A DNA stretch of 64,000 nt from Desertimonas flava (GTDB lineage Bacteria; Actinomycetota; Acidimicrobiia; Acidimicrobiales; Ilumatobacteraceae): the NCBI RefSeq assembly GCF_003426815.1, contig NZ_QKYK01000010.1, positions 62,001-126,000 on the forward strand. Reading direction: 5' to 3'. Each line of letters begins with the position of its first letter. Position 1 is the stretch's first letter. A program made the position numbers and the translations under genes. Below, in pieces: positions 7,787 to 16,455 of this stretch. The notes under the pieces are model-generated. The model did not search any database. It worked only from the letters and a program-made list of their open reading frames with translations, and was not told where the DNA came from.

Positions 7787-9147
7787 CCGATCACCCCATC
7801 ACCCTGCCGGACCACGACGAGTTGCTCGTCGACACCGTGGACACCGCACGATGGCCGAATCCGTTGATCGAGCATGGCCTGGAGCCCGTCGAGGACGACC
7901 ACGGCTTGCTGTGCTCGTCGGACATCCGGTCGTTCGCCGCGTTCGTCGACCGTGGCGAGCTCCCACCCGCGTTCGAACCGGCGGGGCCCCGACGGCTGCT
8001 CGGGTTCGATCCACGCGCCGTCACGGCGGGAGTCGTCACGTGCGGCGGGTTGTGCCCCGGCACCAACGACGTCATCCGGTCCTTGACGTTGACGCTCCTC
8101 CACGGTTACGGCGTTCGCCGCGTCATCGGCTATCGGTACGGCTTCGCCGGCCTCGCCGACCCACTGCGCCTGCCACCGCTCGCCCTCACCGCCGCGGCCG
8201 TTCGGGACGTCCACCTGCACGGCGGCACCGTCCTCGGCTCGTCACGAGGCCCTCAGGACCCGGACGCGATGGTGCGAACCCTGGTGCACGACCGCGTCTC
8301 GATGCTGTTCTGCATCGGTGGGGACGGCAGCGTGCGCGGGGCATCGGCGATCGTCGCTGCCGTGCGGCGGCTCGGGCATCGCATCGCCGTCGTGAGCGTG
8401 CCCAAGACCATCGACAACGACCTGGACTGGGTGGATCGGAGCTTCGGCTTCGCCACGGCGGTCGACGCCGCGGCCAGAACGATCGGCGCGGCCCACGTCG
8501 AAGCACGCGGCGCGCTCGACGGGATCGGCCTCGTCAAGCTGATGGGCCGGCACTCCGGGTTCATCGCCGCCCACGCATCGTTGGCGAGGCCCGACGTCAA
8601 CCTGTGCCTCGTCCCCGAGGTGCCCTTCACCCTCGCCGGCGACGGCGGCGTCGTCGACGTGGTCGCCCGCCGGTTGGCGCGTCGCCGCCACGCCGTGATC
8701 GTCGTCGCCGAAGGCGCCGGCCAGGACCTGCTGGCGCCGCCCGCGGCGACCGATGCGTCCGGCAACACCAAGCTGGCCGACGTCGGCACCTGGCTGCGGG
8801 ATCACCTGAGATCCGATCTCGGCGAGCTCGGTGTCCACGCCGACATCAAGTACCTCGACCCCAGCTACGAGATCCGCTCGCTCCCGGCCAACGCCACCGA
8901 CGCCGCCTTTTGCCTGTCGCTGGGACAGATGGCTGCCCACGCCGCGATGGCAGGCAAGACCGACGTCGTCGTCGGGTATCACCAGGGCCGCTTCACGCAC
9001 CTCCCCAACGATCTGGTCACGCGGCGACGGCGGCAGGTGCAACCGACGGGCGATCTGTGGCAGCGAGTGCTGCAGTCGACGGGACAGCCACTCGCGCTGA
9101 TCGGCGACCCCGCTCGGCACCCGGAGACGACGGCCGCGGCCACCTGA
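7783..9147 (+). CDS. 6-phosphofructokinase, PfkA superfamily
   Basis: A 454-residue phosphofructokinase of the long clade related to plant and PPi-type enzymes. Key motifs are TCGGLCPGTN (nucleotide loop), IGGDGSVRGA, PKTIDND (the aspartates bind fructose 6-phosphate) and MGRHSGFIA. The Gly after GGD together with Lys in PKTIDND is the combination of ATP-using members of this clade. PPi enzymes usually carry GGDD, so ATP is the likelier phosphoryl donor. It phosphorylates fructose 6-phosphate in glycolysis. It is last in a four-gene run in which each gene overlaps the next by 4 bases. Confidence 0.88.
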   Translation: MTDHPITLPDHDELLVDTVDTARWPNPLIEHGLEPVEDDHGLLCSSDIRSFAAFVDRGELPPAFEPAGPRRLLGFDPRAVTAGVVTCGGLCPGTNDVIRSLTLTLLHGYGVRRVIGYRYGFAGLADPLRLPPLALTAAAVRDVHLHGGTVLGSSRGPQDPDAMVRTLVHDRVSMLFCIGGDGSVRGASAIVAAVRRLGHRIAVVSVPKTIDNDLDWVDRSFGFATAVDAAARTIGAAHVEARGALDGIGLVKLMGRHSGFIAAHASLARPDVNLCLVPEVPFTLAGDGGVVDVVARRLARRRHAVIVVAEGAGQDLLAPPAATDASGNTKLADVGTWLRDHLRSDLGELGVHADIKYLDPSYEIRSLPANATDAAFCLSLGQMAAHAAMAGKTDVVVGYHQGRFTHLPNDLVTRRRRQVQPTGDLWQRVLQSTGQPLALIGDPARHPETTAAAT

Positions 9148-9153
9148 CGACTC

Positions 9154-9170
9154 GGGACCAACGGCACTGG
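9154..9170 (+). promoter_or_regulatory. Weak DosR-like box upstream of the ABC exporter
   Basis: GGGACCAACGGCACTGG matches the island box with three differences and lies about 50 bases before the ATG at 9220. It is the weakest of the set. Confidence 0.35.
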
Positions 9171-9219
9171 CCCGGCCGCCTCCTCCTCCGTACCGTCGAG
9201 ACGAGAGAGAGGAGCTGCG

Positions 9220-9993
9220 ATGACCGCACCACTCGGAACGACCTCACCGGTACCCGTCCAATCGGCGGCGACACCGGCTGCGAGAGCCATCCACGCGGTC
9301 AAGATCTATGGCGCAGGCGACACGAGGGTCACGGCGCTGGACGACGTCTCGGTCGACTTCGAAGCCCGTCGTCTCACGGCGATCATGGGGCCGTCGGGTT
9401 CCGGGAAGTCGACCCTGCTGCACTGTCTCGCCGGCCTCGACCGGCTGACGTCCGGTTCGGTGCTCATCGGTGACACGGACCTGTCGACCTTGAACGATCG
9501 TCAACTCACGCACCTGCGTCGCGACCGCATCGGCTTCGTCTTCCAATCGTTCAACCTCGTGCCCACCCTCACGGCGAGGGAGAACATCGAGTTGCCCGTC
9601 GCGCTGGCCGGCCGGCGGGCGGATCCGGCCTGGTTCGAGGCCATCGTGACGCAACTTGGTCTCGGCGATCGGTTGCGCCACCGACCGTCGGAGTTGTCGG
9701 GGGGCCAGCAGCAGCGAGTGGCCGCGGCGCGAGCGATGATCAGCCGTCCTGAGCTGATCTTCGCCGACGAGCCCACCGGCAACCTCGACTCGAAATCGGC
9801 GACCGACCTGCTCGACAACGCCCGGGCGTCGGTCGAGGGGCTCGGTCAGACGATCGTCATGGTCACCCACGATCCACGCGCGGCCAGCTACGCCGACCGG
9901 GTCCTGTTCCTCGCCGACGGACGCGTCGTCGACGAGCTGCAGCGCCCCGCGATGGACAGCATCCTGGACGCCCTCAAGCGGTTGGGAGACTGA
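9220..9993 (+). CDS. ABC transporter ATP-binding protein (MacB/LolD type)
   Basis: A 257-residue ATPase of the lipoprotein/macrolide-export ABC family. Walker A is GPSGSGKST, the signature is [14 protein letters not shown] and Walker B ends [13 protein letters not shown]. It energises the FtsX-type permease encoded 6 bases downstream. A ribosome binding site (AGAGAGGAG) precedes the ATG. Confidence 0.92.
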   Translation: MTAPLGTTSPVPVQSAATPAARAIHAVKIYGAGDTRVTALDDVSVDFEARRLTAIMGPSGSGKSTLLHCLAGLDRLTSGSVLIGDTDLSTLNDRQLTHLRRDRIGFVFQSFNLVPTLTARENIELPVALAGRRADPAWFEAIVTQLGLGDRLRHRPSELSGGQQQRVAAARAMISRPELIFADEPTGNLDSKSATDLLDNARASVEGLGQTIVMVTHDPRAASYADRVLFLADGRVVDELQRPAMDSILDALKRLGD

Positions 9994-9999
9994 GCCGCC

Positions 10000-12549
10000 A
10001 TGCTCGGCATGACACTGCGGTCGATGTTCGCCCGCAAGCGGCGGATGGTGAGCATGGCGCTCGCCGTCGTGCTCGGCGTGGCGTTCCTCGCCGGCACGCT
10101 GGTGTTCACCGACACGATCAGCCGCACGTTCGACGACCTCTTCGCCGACATCTATGACGACACCGACACCATCGTGCGGTCGGCCACCGGCATCGAGGTC
10201 GAAATGGCGGGCGAACAGCGCGGCCGCATCCCACAGTCGACGCTGAGCACCGTGCAGGGCGTCGCCGGCGTCGCCGATGCACAAGGGTTCGTGCAGGGCT
10301 TCGCCCAACTCGTCGACCACGACGGCGATGCCATCGGCAATCCCGGACAGGGACCGCCCACACTCGGCATGAGCTACCTCTCCGGTCGGTTGGGACCCTG
10401 GACACTCACCCAGGGCAGCCGCGCACCGGGACCCGGTGAGCTCGCCATCGACCGCAAGAGCGCGCGCGACGGCGACTTGGAGCTGGGTGACCTGGTGACC
10501 GTCATCACCCAGACCGGTGCGCACGAGTTCCCGCTGGTCGGCATCGTCCGGTTCGGCTCGGTCGACTCCCTCGCCGGCGCCAGTGTCGCCCTGTTCGATC
10601 TGACCACCGCCCAGCAGGTGCTGATCGGTGACGTCGGCGAGCTCGACACGATCATGGTCGCCGCCGAGCCGGGCGTCTCCGAGGAGGAGGTGACCGAACG
10701 CGTCGCCGGTGTCCTGCCGGACGGACAAGAAGCGGTGACCGGGGCCGAGATGACCGAGGAGCAGCAGGACTACGTCGCCGACGCGATGGGGTTCTTCACG
10801 ACCTTCCTGCTCGTGTTCGCGGTGATCGGACTCGTCGTCGCCTGCTTCACGATCTTCAACACCTTCCAGATCGTCATCACCCAACGCCTGCGAGAGATGG
10901 CTCTCCTGCGCGCGATCGGCGCCACGCGGCGCCAGGTGCTGGCCGCGCAGCTCCTCGAGGCGGTCGTGGTCGGCACCATCTCATCGGCGGTCGGCCTCGG
11001 CGTCGGCGTCGGTGTCGCCCAGGGCCTGAAGGCATTGATGGCGGGCTTCGGCATCGACCTCCCCGCCGGCGGGACCGTCCTGCAACTGCGCACCGTCGCC
11101 GCATCGATGGTCATCGGAACGGCGGCGACGGTGGTGTCCGCGGTGTTTCCGGCACTACGTGCCTCGCGAGTCCCACCCATCGCCGCGCTGCGCGACGTGG
11201 CCGTCGACGTCAGTGCCCACTCCTCGCGGCGTCTGCTGATCGGCGGCGCGACGACCGCGCTGGGAGTTGCCGCCTTCGTCGCCGGCCTCGTCGGGTCGGA
11301 GATCGCCTGGGTAGGGCTGGGTGCCCTGGTGACCTTCCTCGGCGTCTTCGTGCTCGGTCCGCTCGTTGCCGGGCCGACCGCCGACACCGTCGGTGCGCCA
11401 CTCGCCCGCTTCCGGGGCATCGCCGGCCGGCTGGCGCGCCAGAACGCAACCCGCAATCCCAAGCGCACGGCGCGCACGGGCGGCGCCCTGATGATCGGTG
11501 TCGCCCTGGTGATCGCGATCAACGTGATCGCAGCGTCGGCCAAGGACTGGATCCGTGACGTGATCGGCACGCAGTTCACCGGCAGCCACGTCGTCACCAG
11601 CGACACGTTCGCCTTCGGCGGCCTCAGCCCCGAGCTCGGCGCCGAGCTCAGCGCCCTCCCCGAGATCGAGGCGGCCGCCGGCGTCCGCACCGGCGTCGCC
11701 CAGATCGTCGGCGACGGCGATCTGTCCGACATCGCCTATGTCGCCGTCGATCCTGACAGCGCGGGTCAGGTCTTCGAGATCGGTGTCGCCGATTCGGTGC
11801 TGGAGTCCCTCGACGAGACCGGGATCCTGCTCGACGACGGCGAGGCGGCCGCGCGCCGGCTCGGTGTGGGCGACGTCATCGACGTGAGGTTCATCGACGG
11901 CACCACCCGGCCGCTGACCGTGACCGGGATCTACGCCGACGACGAGCTGGCAGGCAAGTTCGTCGTCAGCCAGGGACTTCACGAGTCCACCGGTGCCGAT
12001 CAGTTCGACTTCGCCGTGTACATCGCCGTCGCGCCGGGCGTCAGCGACGACGAGGCCCGAGCGGCGATGCAGCCGATCGTCGACCGCTTCGCCAATGCCG
12101 AGCTCGTGAGCCGTACGACCTACATCGACGACCAGGCCGCCCAGATCGACCCGCTCGTCAACCAGATGTATGCCCTCCTGGCCCTCGCCGTGGGGATCGC
12201 CCTGTTCAGCATCGCCAACAGCATGGCCCTGTCCGTGTACGAACGGACCCGTGAGCTGGGCCTGCTCCGAGCCGTCGGGATGGACCGTGGACAGACCCGC
12301 TCGTCGGTCCGGTGGGAGGCCGCCATCGTCGGCCTCATCGGGACAGTGCTCGGGCTACTGATCGGCGTGTCGTTCGGATGGGCGATCAGCGTCACGATCC
12401 GCGGAGACGGCCTGGAAGCGTTCTCGTTGCCGCTCCAGCCGGTCGCCGTCGTCACCCTGCTCGCCCTCGCCGGAGCGGTCCTCGCCGCGACCCGCCCGGC
12501 CCGGCGCGCCGCCCACGTCGACATACTGCGTGCGATCACCACAGAGTGA
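10000..12549 (+). CDS. FtsX/MacB-type ABC transporter permease
   Basis: An 849-residue double permease. An N-terminal membrane helix, a large extracytoplasmic domain and an FtsX membrane module (about residues 260-400, ending ALRASRVPPIAALRDV) are followed by a second helix, a second extracytoplasmic domain and a second FtsX module ending ATRPARRAAHVDILRAITTE. It pairs with the upstream ATPase. The family exports lipoproteins, peptides or drugs, or transmits mechanical signals; the substrate here is unknown. Confidence 0.9.
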   Translation: MLGMTLRSMFARKRRMVSMALAVVLGVAFLAGTLVFTDTISRTFDDLFADIYDDTDTIVRSATGIEVEMAGEQRGRIPQSTLSTVQGVAGVADAQGFVQGFAQLVDHDGDAIGNPGQGPPTLGMSYLSGRLGPWTLTQGSRAPGPGELAIDRKSARDGDLELGDLVTVITQTGAHEFPLVGIVRFGSVDSLAGASVALFDLTTAQQVLIGDVGELDTIMVAAEPGVSEEEVTERVAGVLPDGQEAVTGAEMTEEQQDYVADAMGFFTTFLLVFAVIGLVVACFTIFNTFQIVITQRLREMALLRAIGATRRQVLAAQLLEAVVVGTISSAVGLGVGVGVAQGLKALMAGFGIDLPAGGTVLQLRTVAASMVIGTAATVVSAVFPALRASRVPPIAALRDVAVDVSAHSSRRLLIGGATTALGVAAFVAGLVGSEIAWVGLGALVTFLGVFVLGPLVAGPTADTVGAPLARFRGIAGRLARQNATRNPKRTARTGGALMIGVALVIAINVIAASAKDWIRDVIGTQFTGSHVVTSDTFAFGGLSPELGAELSALPEIEAAAGVRTGVAQIVGDGDLSDIAYVAVDPDSAGQVFEIGVADSVLESLDETGILLDDGEAAARRLGVGDVIDVRFIDGTTRPLTVTGIYADDELAGKFVVSQGLHESTGADQFDFAVYIAVAPGVSDDEARAAMQPIVDRFANAELVSRTTYIDDQAAQIDPLVNQMYALLALAVGIALFSIANSMALSVYERTRELGLLRAVGMDRGQTRSSVRWEAAIVGLIGTVLGLLIGVSFGWAISVTIRGDGLEAFSLPLQPVAVVTLLALAGAVLAATRPARRAAHVDILRAITTE

Positions 12550-12578
12550 CCGGCGGCTGGAGTCACCGGGTCCGTCAG

Positions 12579-13688
12579 TCAAGGCCCGATCGACGGCCGG
12601 TCCGCGTCGACCACGGCGAGCACGCGCTGCTGAACCTCGGCCGGCGACGATCGGGTGTCGATCGGTGTGGCTGACGGCCACGGTGTGAACCGCCCGGCCA
12701 TCACGGCGGCCACGGAGGGGTCGGCGTCCGAGGCATCGGCGTGGCCGCGGGCTCGTTCGACGAGACGGCCGGCGGCGGTCTCCGAGGGGAGCTGGCAGCA
12801 CAGCTCGACGAGATCGGCGTGGAGTCGACCGGCGGCCACGGCAGCGTCCTGCCGCCACGGCTCCTGGGCGAACGAGGCATCGAGGATGACGCTCTCCCCT
12901 CGTGTGAGGAGCGTTCCCGCCCGCTCGAGCATCACGCGGTACGTGCGCTCCGTGGCGGCCGACGTGTAGAGGCCGTGGCCGAACTCCGCGGCCGCGTGGT
13001 CGACGGTGTCCAGTCCGGCATCCTGCTTGCGCAGCTCGTCGCTGCTGAGCACCGTCCAGCCGAGGGTGCGAGCGAGGCCACGAGCGACGGTCGTCTTGCC
13101 GGTGCCGGGGAGACCACCGACGAGAACGAGTCGCACGCGAGCCGCGCGCAGGTGCTCGAGGCACTGGGCGATGTAGCGGGATGCCTCGGCGTGGTCGGCC
13201 GGCGTGCCTTTCAGACACGACACCTTGGCGCGTACCAGAGCGCGGTATGCGATGTAGTGGTCTTCGAGCGAGCGCGGATGGTTCTCCCCGGACAGCCGCC
13301 GGTACTCGTCGAGGAGCGATCGGGCGAGCTCGGGATGGCCGAGACGTTCGAGATCCATGGCCAGGAAGCCGACGTCGTAGAGGACGTCCCCCCAGCGCAA
13401 CGCATCGTCGAACTCCAGGCAGTCGAGGATCCGCGGTCCGTCGTCGAGGCAGAAGATGTCGTCGGCGAGCAGGTCCCCATGGCCGTCGACGATCCGCCCG
13501 GCCGAACTGCGCTCGGCGAGCAGCACACCACGACCCGCCAGGTATCTGGTCGCCAATCGCTCGATGTCGCCGAGCGACGGGCGGTCGAGGATCGACGGGA
13601 CGAACGCGTCGAGCTCGACGAGATTGTCGTGCCAGAGCCGTCGCAGGGCTCGTGGCGTGGCAACGGCGCGGATCTGGTCACTGGTCAC
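12579..13688 (-). CDS. C-terminal part of a split phosphotransferase/AAA kinase protein
   Basis: This frame encodes the end of an aminoglycoside-phosphotransferase-like domain (HGDLLADDIFCL, then LDCLEFDDALRWGDVLYD) followed by a P-loop kinase with Walker A GGLPGTGKTT. It is the second half of the architecture seen in Mycobacterium Rv2004c, a DosR-regulon protein (from memory). It can start at a GTG at 13688, which would overlap the upstream half by 11 bases. More likely it was one gene with 13678-14103 before a 7-bp repeat shifted the frame. Confidence 0.75.
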   Translation of the reverse strand: MTSDQIRAVATPRALRRLWHDNLVELDAFVPSILDRPSLGDIERLATRYLAGRGVLLAERSSAGRIVDGHGDLLADDIFCLDDGPRILDCLEFDDALRWGDVLYDVGFLAMDLERLGHPELARSLLDEYRRLSGENHPRSLEDHYIAYRALVRAKVSCLKGTPADHAEASRYIAQCLEHLRAARVRLVLVGGLPGTGKTTVARGLARTLGWTVLSSDELRKQDAGLDTVDHAAAEFGHGLYTSAATERTYRVMLERAGTLLTRGESVILDASFAQEPWRQDAAVAAGRLHADLVELCCQLPSETAAGRLVERARGHADASDADPSVAAVMAGRFTPWPSATPIDTRSSPAEVQQRVLAVVDADRPSIGP

Positions 13689-13694
13689 TGGTCG
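13674..13694. repeat. 7-bp tandem repeat at the kinase frameshift
   Basis: The unit CTGGTCA occurs twice in perfect tandem (13674-13687), followed by a third copy with one change (CTGGTCG). Seven is not a multiple of three, so gaining or losing one copy switches the frame of the surrounding gene. Confidence 0.85.
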
Positions 13695-14103
13695 CTGCCC
13701 TCGCATGGCAACCGGCCATGATCCTGGCGACCGCCTGGAGACACGGCGACACATCGCGTCCCGTGGTGATCAGCGTGGCCAGTCGGCGAGCGGCCGGCAT
13801 CCGTCGCATGAGAACCGCATGGTCGACGACCCGGCCCTCGTCATCGACGACCTCCTCGACGCCGAGGTACACGTCGGGGCTGAATCGCCGGTTCAGCTCC
13901 ACCTCGCGGCGACACACCCACTCGCGCCGCTCGGGGGTGGAGAGGTCGACGAAGGCGAACCGGACGGCCTTCTTGAGCTTGTGAGCGCGATCGCCGATGA
14001 AGGCGATCCGGGAGACGTGCGTCTCGGCGACCTCGACGCCGGGCCGGAACAGGTCGTCGGCCGCGATCCGCGGCGATCCCACGTCGTCGCCGACTGGTGG
14101 CAC
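13678..14103 (-). CDS. N-terminal part of the split phosphotransferase/AAA kinase protein
   Basis: A 141-residue reading frame starting at a GTG 3 bases after the stop of the AMIN-like gene, so it is in the same operon. It holds the start of an aminoglycoside phosphotransferase/COG0645-type fold (IAFIGDRAHKLKKAVRFAFVDLST, then VLMRRMPA). It stops at a TGA created within the 7-bp repeat. Alone it lacks the catalytic HGD loop, which lies in the other frame. Confidence 0.7.
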   Translation of the reverse strand: MPPVGDDVGSPRIAADDLFRPGVEVAETHVSRIAFIGDRAHKLKKAVRFAFVDLSTPERREWVCRREVELNRRFSPDVYLGVEEVVDDEGRVVDHAVLMRRMPAARRLATLITTGRDVSPCLQAVARIMAGCHARAATSDQ

Positions 14104-14106
14104 GTC

Positions 14107-14901
14107 TCAACCAGCCGCAGGACCCATCGGCCCCATCGGCCCCATCGGACCGCCGATCATCAGGTCACGCGCCGATTCCGACCACGGCGGGCCGAACCGC
14201 GTGGGCGGAATCTGGGGCGCCGTCGGTGTCGCCGTGGACGGCACCGTGGCCCCCGGCGACGTGGTCGCGGGGAGCGGTGCGTCGCGAGCGATGTCGATGA
14301 CGATGCGGACCGGATCGTCGAGGGTGAACACGTCGAAGTCGCGTTGTCGGTCGAGACCGATCGCCCACGACGTCATCCCTTCGAAGTTCTCGAGCATCTG
14401 CAGTTCGAGGATGTTGTCGACGTTGGTCGGCACGAACTCCGACGGCCCCTGGTAGCCGCCGCTGTCGGGCGACGTCATCCACGCCCCCACCGAGAGCACC
14501 AACGTGGCATCCCCGGCCACGTCCACCGGCGCGCCGCGGGGGGAGTCGAGGATCGGATCGGACTCGTACTGCACCTGGTAGCCGGGCAGGTCCCCGTCGC
14601 CCTGGAGCTCGAGCACGACTCGCTCGAAGCAGTCGTGCCCACCCGTGCGGATGTCGGCTCCGACGAGGCTCGACAGGCGCTGAGGGAAGCCGTCGTTCAC
14701 CGGAGCCGTGTCGCCCAGATCGCCGCAGTCACCCCGCGCGGCCAGCACCTGCTCGCCGGCGCCTTCGGCCGCCGACACCCTCGACGAGGCGACGAGCCCG
14801 CCCGCTGCGACCAGCACGCCGGCGGCTGTGAGCCACGTATGTGCGCCGGGTCGCACCGGCCGGACGGATGAGGAGAACCTGCCGTACGTGTGAGCCTTCA
14901 T
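14107..14901 (-). CDS. Secreted AMIN-like domain protein with Gly-Pro-Met tail
   Basis: A 264-residue protein with an N-terminal signal or anchor (hydrophobic residues about 22-44 ending VSA). It carries an AMIN-like beta domain (CFERVVLELQGD, PGYQVQYESDP, GAPVDVAGDATLVL), a Pro/Thr linker and a short IGGPMGPMGPMGPAAG tail. AMIN-type domains bind cell-wall polymers or target envelope proteins. A strong ribosome binding site (AGGAGG) and a DosR-like box precede it. It leads the operon containing the split kinase gene. Confidence 0.75.
   Translation of the reverse strand: MKAHTYGRFSSSVRPVRPGAHTWLTAAGVLVAAGGLVASSRVSAAEGAGEQVLAARGDCGDLGDTAPVNDGFPQRLSSLVGADIRTGGHDCFERVVLELQGDGDLPGYQVQYESDPILDSPRGAPVDVAGDATLVLSVGAWMTSPDSGGYQGPSEFVPTNVDNILELQMLENFEGMTSWAIGLDRQRDFDVFTLDDPVRIVIDIARDAPLPATTSPGATVPSTATPTAPQIPPTRFGPPWSESARDLMIGGPMGPMGPMGPAAG
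14123..14149. repeat. 9-bp in-frame tandem repeat
   Basis: Three copies of CCCATCGGC encode the Gly-Pro-Met repeats near the C-terminus of the AMIN-like protein. Being 9 bp long they would not shift the frame on slippage. Confidence 0.8.
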
Positions 14902-14946
14902 GATCGTGCCTCCTGTCTCAACTCTGCTCCTCCCACCGGGTTCCCG

Positions 14947-14963
14947 GAAGGGGCGAAGGTCCC
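14947..14963 (-). promoter_or_regulatory. DosR-like box upstream of the AMIN-like operon
   Basis: On the minus strand the site reads GGGACCTTCGCCCCTTC, about 46 bases upstream of the ATG at 14901. Confidence 0.55.
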
Positions 14964-15009
14964 GGGCCGCCCCGGCGCACGCTCGTCGGCACTCCGCACT
15001 GCGGCCGAA

Positions 15010-15026
15010 TGGACTTTCGGCCCTGG
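15010..15026 (+). promoter_or_regulatory. DosR-like box upstream of the CBS protein
   Basis: TGGACTTTCGGCCCTGG lies about 73 bases before the ATG at 15099. With the minus-strand box at 14947 it forms a divergent regulatory region. Confidence 0.6.
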
Positions 15027-15098
15027 CCCCGCCCGGTGGTCCGGCGTGCTCAATGGACGTGGGCTGACACAGACCCGCAGCGAACGGAGGTCGCGACC

Positions 15099-15545
15099 AT
15101 GAAGACGATCGAGAACCTGCACCGCCCCGGCGTCGCCGTTCCTCCCGACACGACGCTTCGCGCGGCCGCCGGTGTGATGGAGAACTCCGGAGTCGGCTCG
15201 CTCGCCGTCGTGGAGCGCGACCGGCTCGTCGGCATCGTCACCGACCGCGACATCGTCCGGCGGGCCGTCGCTCGCGGCATCCCCTCCGACGCCCGCATCG
15301 ATTCGGTCATGACGCCCGACCCGGTCACGATCGAGGCCGGTGCCGACGTGCACAGCGTCTACCGCCTCCTGCACGAACACGCGATCCGACGCATTCCTGT
15401 CGTCGAGGGCACACGGTTCGTCGGCATGCTCTCGACCGACGACCTGCTCGTCGAGTTGGCGTCCGACCTGGCCGATCTCGCCCGGCCCCTCACCGCCGAG
15501 GCCCTGTTCGCCCACCGCGAAGTGCCACCGCTCTCGACGACCTAG
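15099..15545 (+). CDS. CBS-pair protein (Hrp1-like)
   Basis: A 148-residue protein made of two CBS motifs (ending GIVTDRDIVRRAV and GMLSTDDLLVELASDLADL) with little else. Such stand-alone pairs bind adenine nucleotides or metals. Mycobacterial Hrp1 (Rv2626c), a strongly hypoxia-induced DosR protein, has the same architecture and size. A ribosome binding site (ACGGAGG) and the DosR-like box support the start and the regulation. Confidence 0.88.
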   Translation: MKTIENLHRPGVAVPPDTTLRAAAGVMENSGVGSLAVVERDRLVGIVTDRDIVRRAVARGIPSDARIDSVMTPDPVTIEAGADVHSVYRLLHEHAIRRIPVVEGTRFVGMLSTDDLLVELASDLADLARPLTAEALFAHREVPPLSTT

Positions 15546-15614
15546 GACCCGCCTGCGACGGGTCACGGTGGACAAGCCCGCCGACCGCCGGCTCGGCGCT
15601 GCGCGGCGCGACCC

Positions 15615-15869
15615 TCAGCCTCGTTGCGGGTCGTCGAGGAGCGGTTCCTCCACCGACGCGAAGAACTCCTGCGGCGGCATCGGCCCGCGCGACGGCTGCC
15701 GCTCGTCGACGATCTCGAACCGGGTTCCGTCGACGTCCTCCCACGCCTCGATCACAGCCAGGACCTCGTCAGCTGATTGGCACCGCTCCTCATGGGCGAC
15801 GAGGCCGTCGTGGACGACTCGCACCACGACCAGTCCGGGAGTGCCCGCTTCGTCGAATTCCTGTTGCAT
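15615..15869 (-). CDS. Small acidic protein of unknown function
   Basis: An 84-residue protein (MQQEFDEAGTPGLVVVRVVHDG) with one domain-sized beta-rich segment (VVVRVVHDGLVAHEERCQSADEVLAVIEAWEDVDGT). I do not recognise the family. The start is supported by AGGAG 8 bases upstream. It lies 14 bases after the 15884-16309 gene and is probably cotranscribed with it under the DosR-like box at 16402. Confidence 0.6.
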   Translation of the reverse strand: MQQEFDEAGTPGLVVVRVVHDGLVAHEERCQSADEVLAVIEAWEDVDGTRFEIVDERQPSRGPMPPQEFFASVEEPLLDDPQRG

Positions 15870-15883
15870 GTGTTGCTCCTGCG

Positions 15884-16309
15884 TCAGGTGTGGTCGGCAC
15901 GAGGGGAACGCGCCGGTTGCTGGCCGACCAGACGATCGAGTACGACCAGGAGCCACTCGGATGGCTCCTGGTAGGCGAGAGTGCGGGCTGCCAGCTCGAA
16001 CTCGAGCGGCACGAGGACACGCGTCTGGAGGCGACGCAGGGCGCTCGGCTCCGGAACCCGATCGAGCAGTTCGGCGGCCAGGTACTGGCGGGCCTGCGCC
16101 CATCGTGACGAGTCGGCGAAGTTGGCGCGCGTCGCGCCGATCAGCTGGTCGCGCGTGCCGTGGGCGAGCAGGTTGGTCCAGGCCCAGGTCGGTACGCACC
16201 GATCGTGGCGGAGATGCCACTCGACGAGCGTTCCCTGCAGGAACGCCTCGGTCTCCTCGACGAGATCACGCCGGCTCCCGGCGTCGGATCGTTTCTTGCG
16301 TCGCCACAT
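15884..16309 (-). CDS. Conserved hypothetical helical protein in the DosR-like island
   Basis: A 141-residue, mainly helical protein rich in Arg, Leu and Trp (LVEWHLRHDRCVPTWAWTNLLAHG, DRVPEPSALRRLQTRVLVPLEFEL). No family is recognised. The strong ribosome binding site (GGGAGGAGG) and codon bias support a real gene. A DosR-like box lies about 93 bases upstream. Confidence 0.65.
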   Translation of the reverse strand: MWRRKKRSDAGSRRDLVEETEAFLQGTLVEWHLRHDRCVPTWAWTNLLAHGTRDQLIGATRANFADSSRWAQARQYLAAELLDRVPEPSALRRLQTRVLVPLEFELAARTLAYQEPSEWLLVVLDRLVGQQPARSPRADHT

Positions 16310-16401
16310 GTGGCGTCCTCCTCCCGTGCGGGTCGAGAGAGTTCTCCGTAGCGGTCACCTCGCTCGCTGTCAGCATTCTCACGCCGCGTCCCCGATCACC
16401 G

Positions 16402-16418
16402 GAAGGGCCCTAGGTCCC
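16402..16418 (-). promoter_or_regulatory. DosR-like box upstream of the 15.6-16.3 kb gene pair
   Basis: On the minus strand it reads GGGACCTAGGGCCCTTC, a near-perfect palindrome about 93 bases upstream of the ATG at 16309. Confidence 0.6.
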
Positions 16419-16455
16419 AATTGGACGTCCGTGGCTGCGGCCGGCATCACCCACA

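Larger units (their letters stand above)
12579..14103 (-). pseudogene. Frameshifted phosphotransferase-AAA kinase gene (Rv2004c-like)
   Basis: The two reading frames 14103-13678 and 13754-12579 together make one known two-domain protein. They meet at three tandem copies of a 7-bp unit (13674-13694). In frame one the text ends AATSDQ-stop. Removing 7 bp reads AATSDQIRAVA straight through and gives one open frame of 505 codons, close to the usual length of about 500. The alternatives are a true 11-base overlap of two genes, a reversible slipped-strand switch, or a sequencing/assembly error. Confidence 0.65.

Noticed and set aside
12579-14103. Two normal overlapping genes
   Set aside because: Possible through a GTG at 13688, but the 7-bp repeat at the junction and the exact restoration of one frame make a frameshift more likely.
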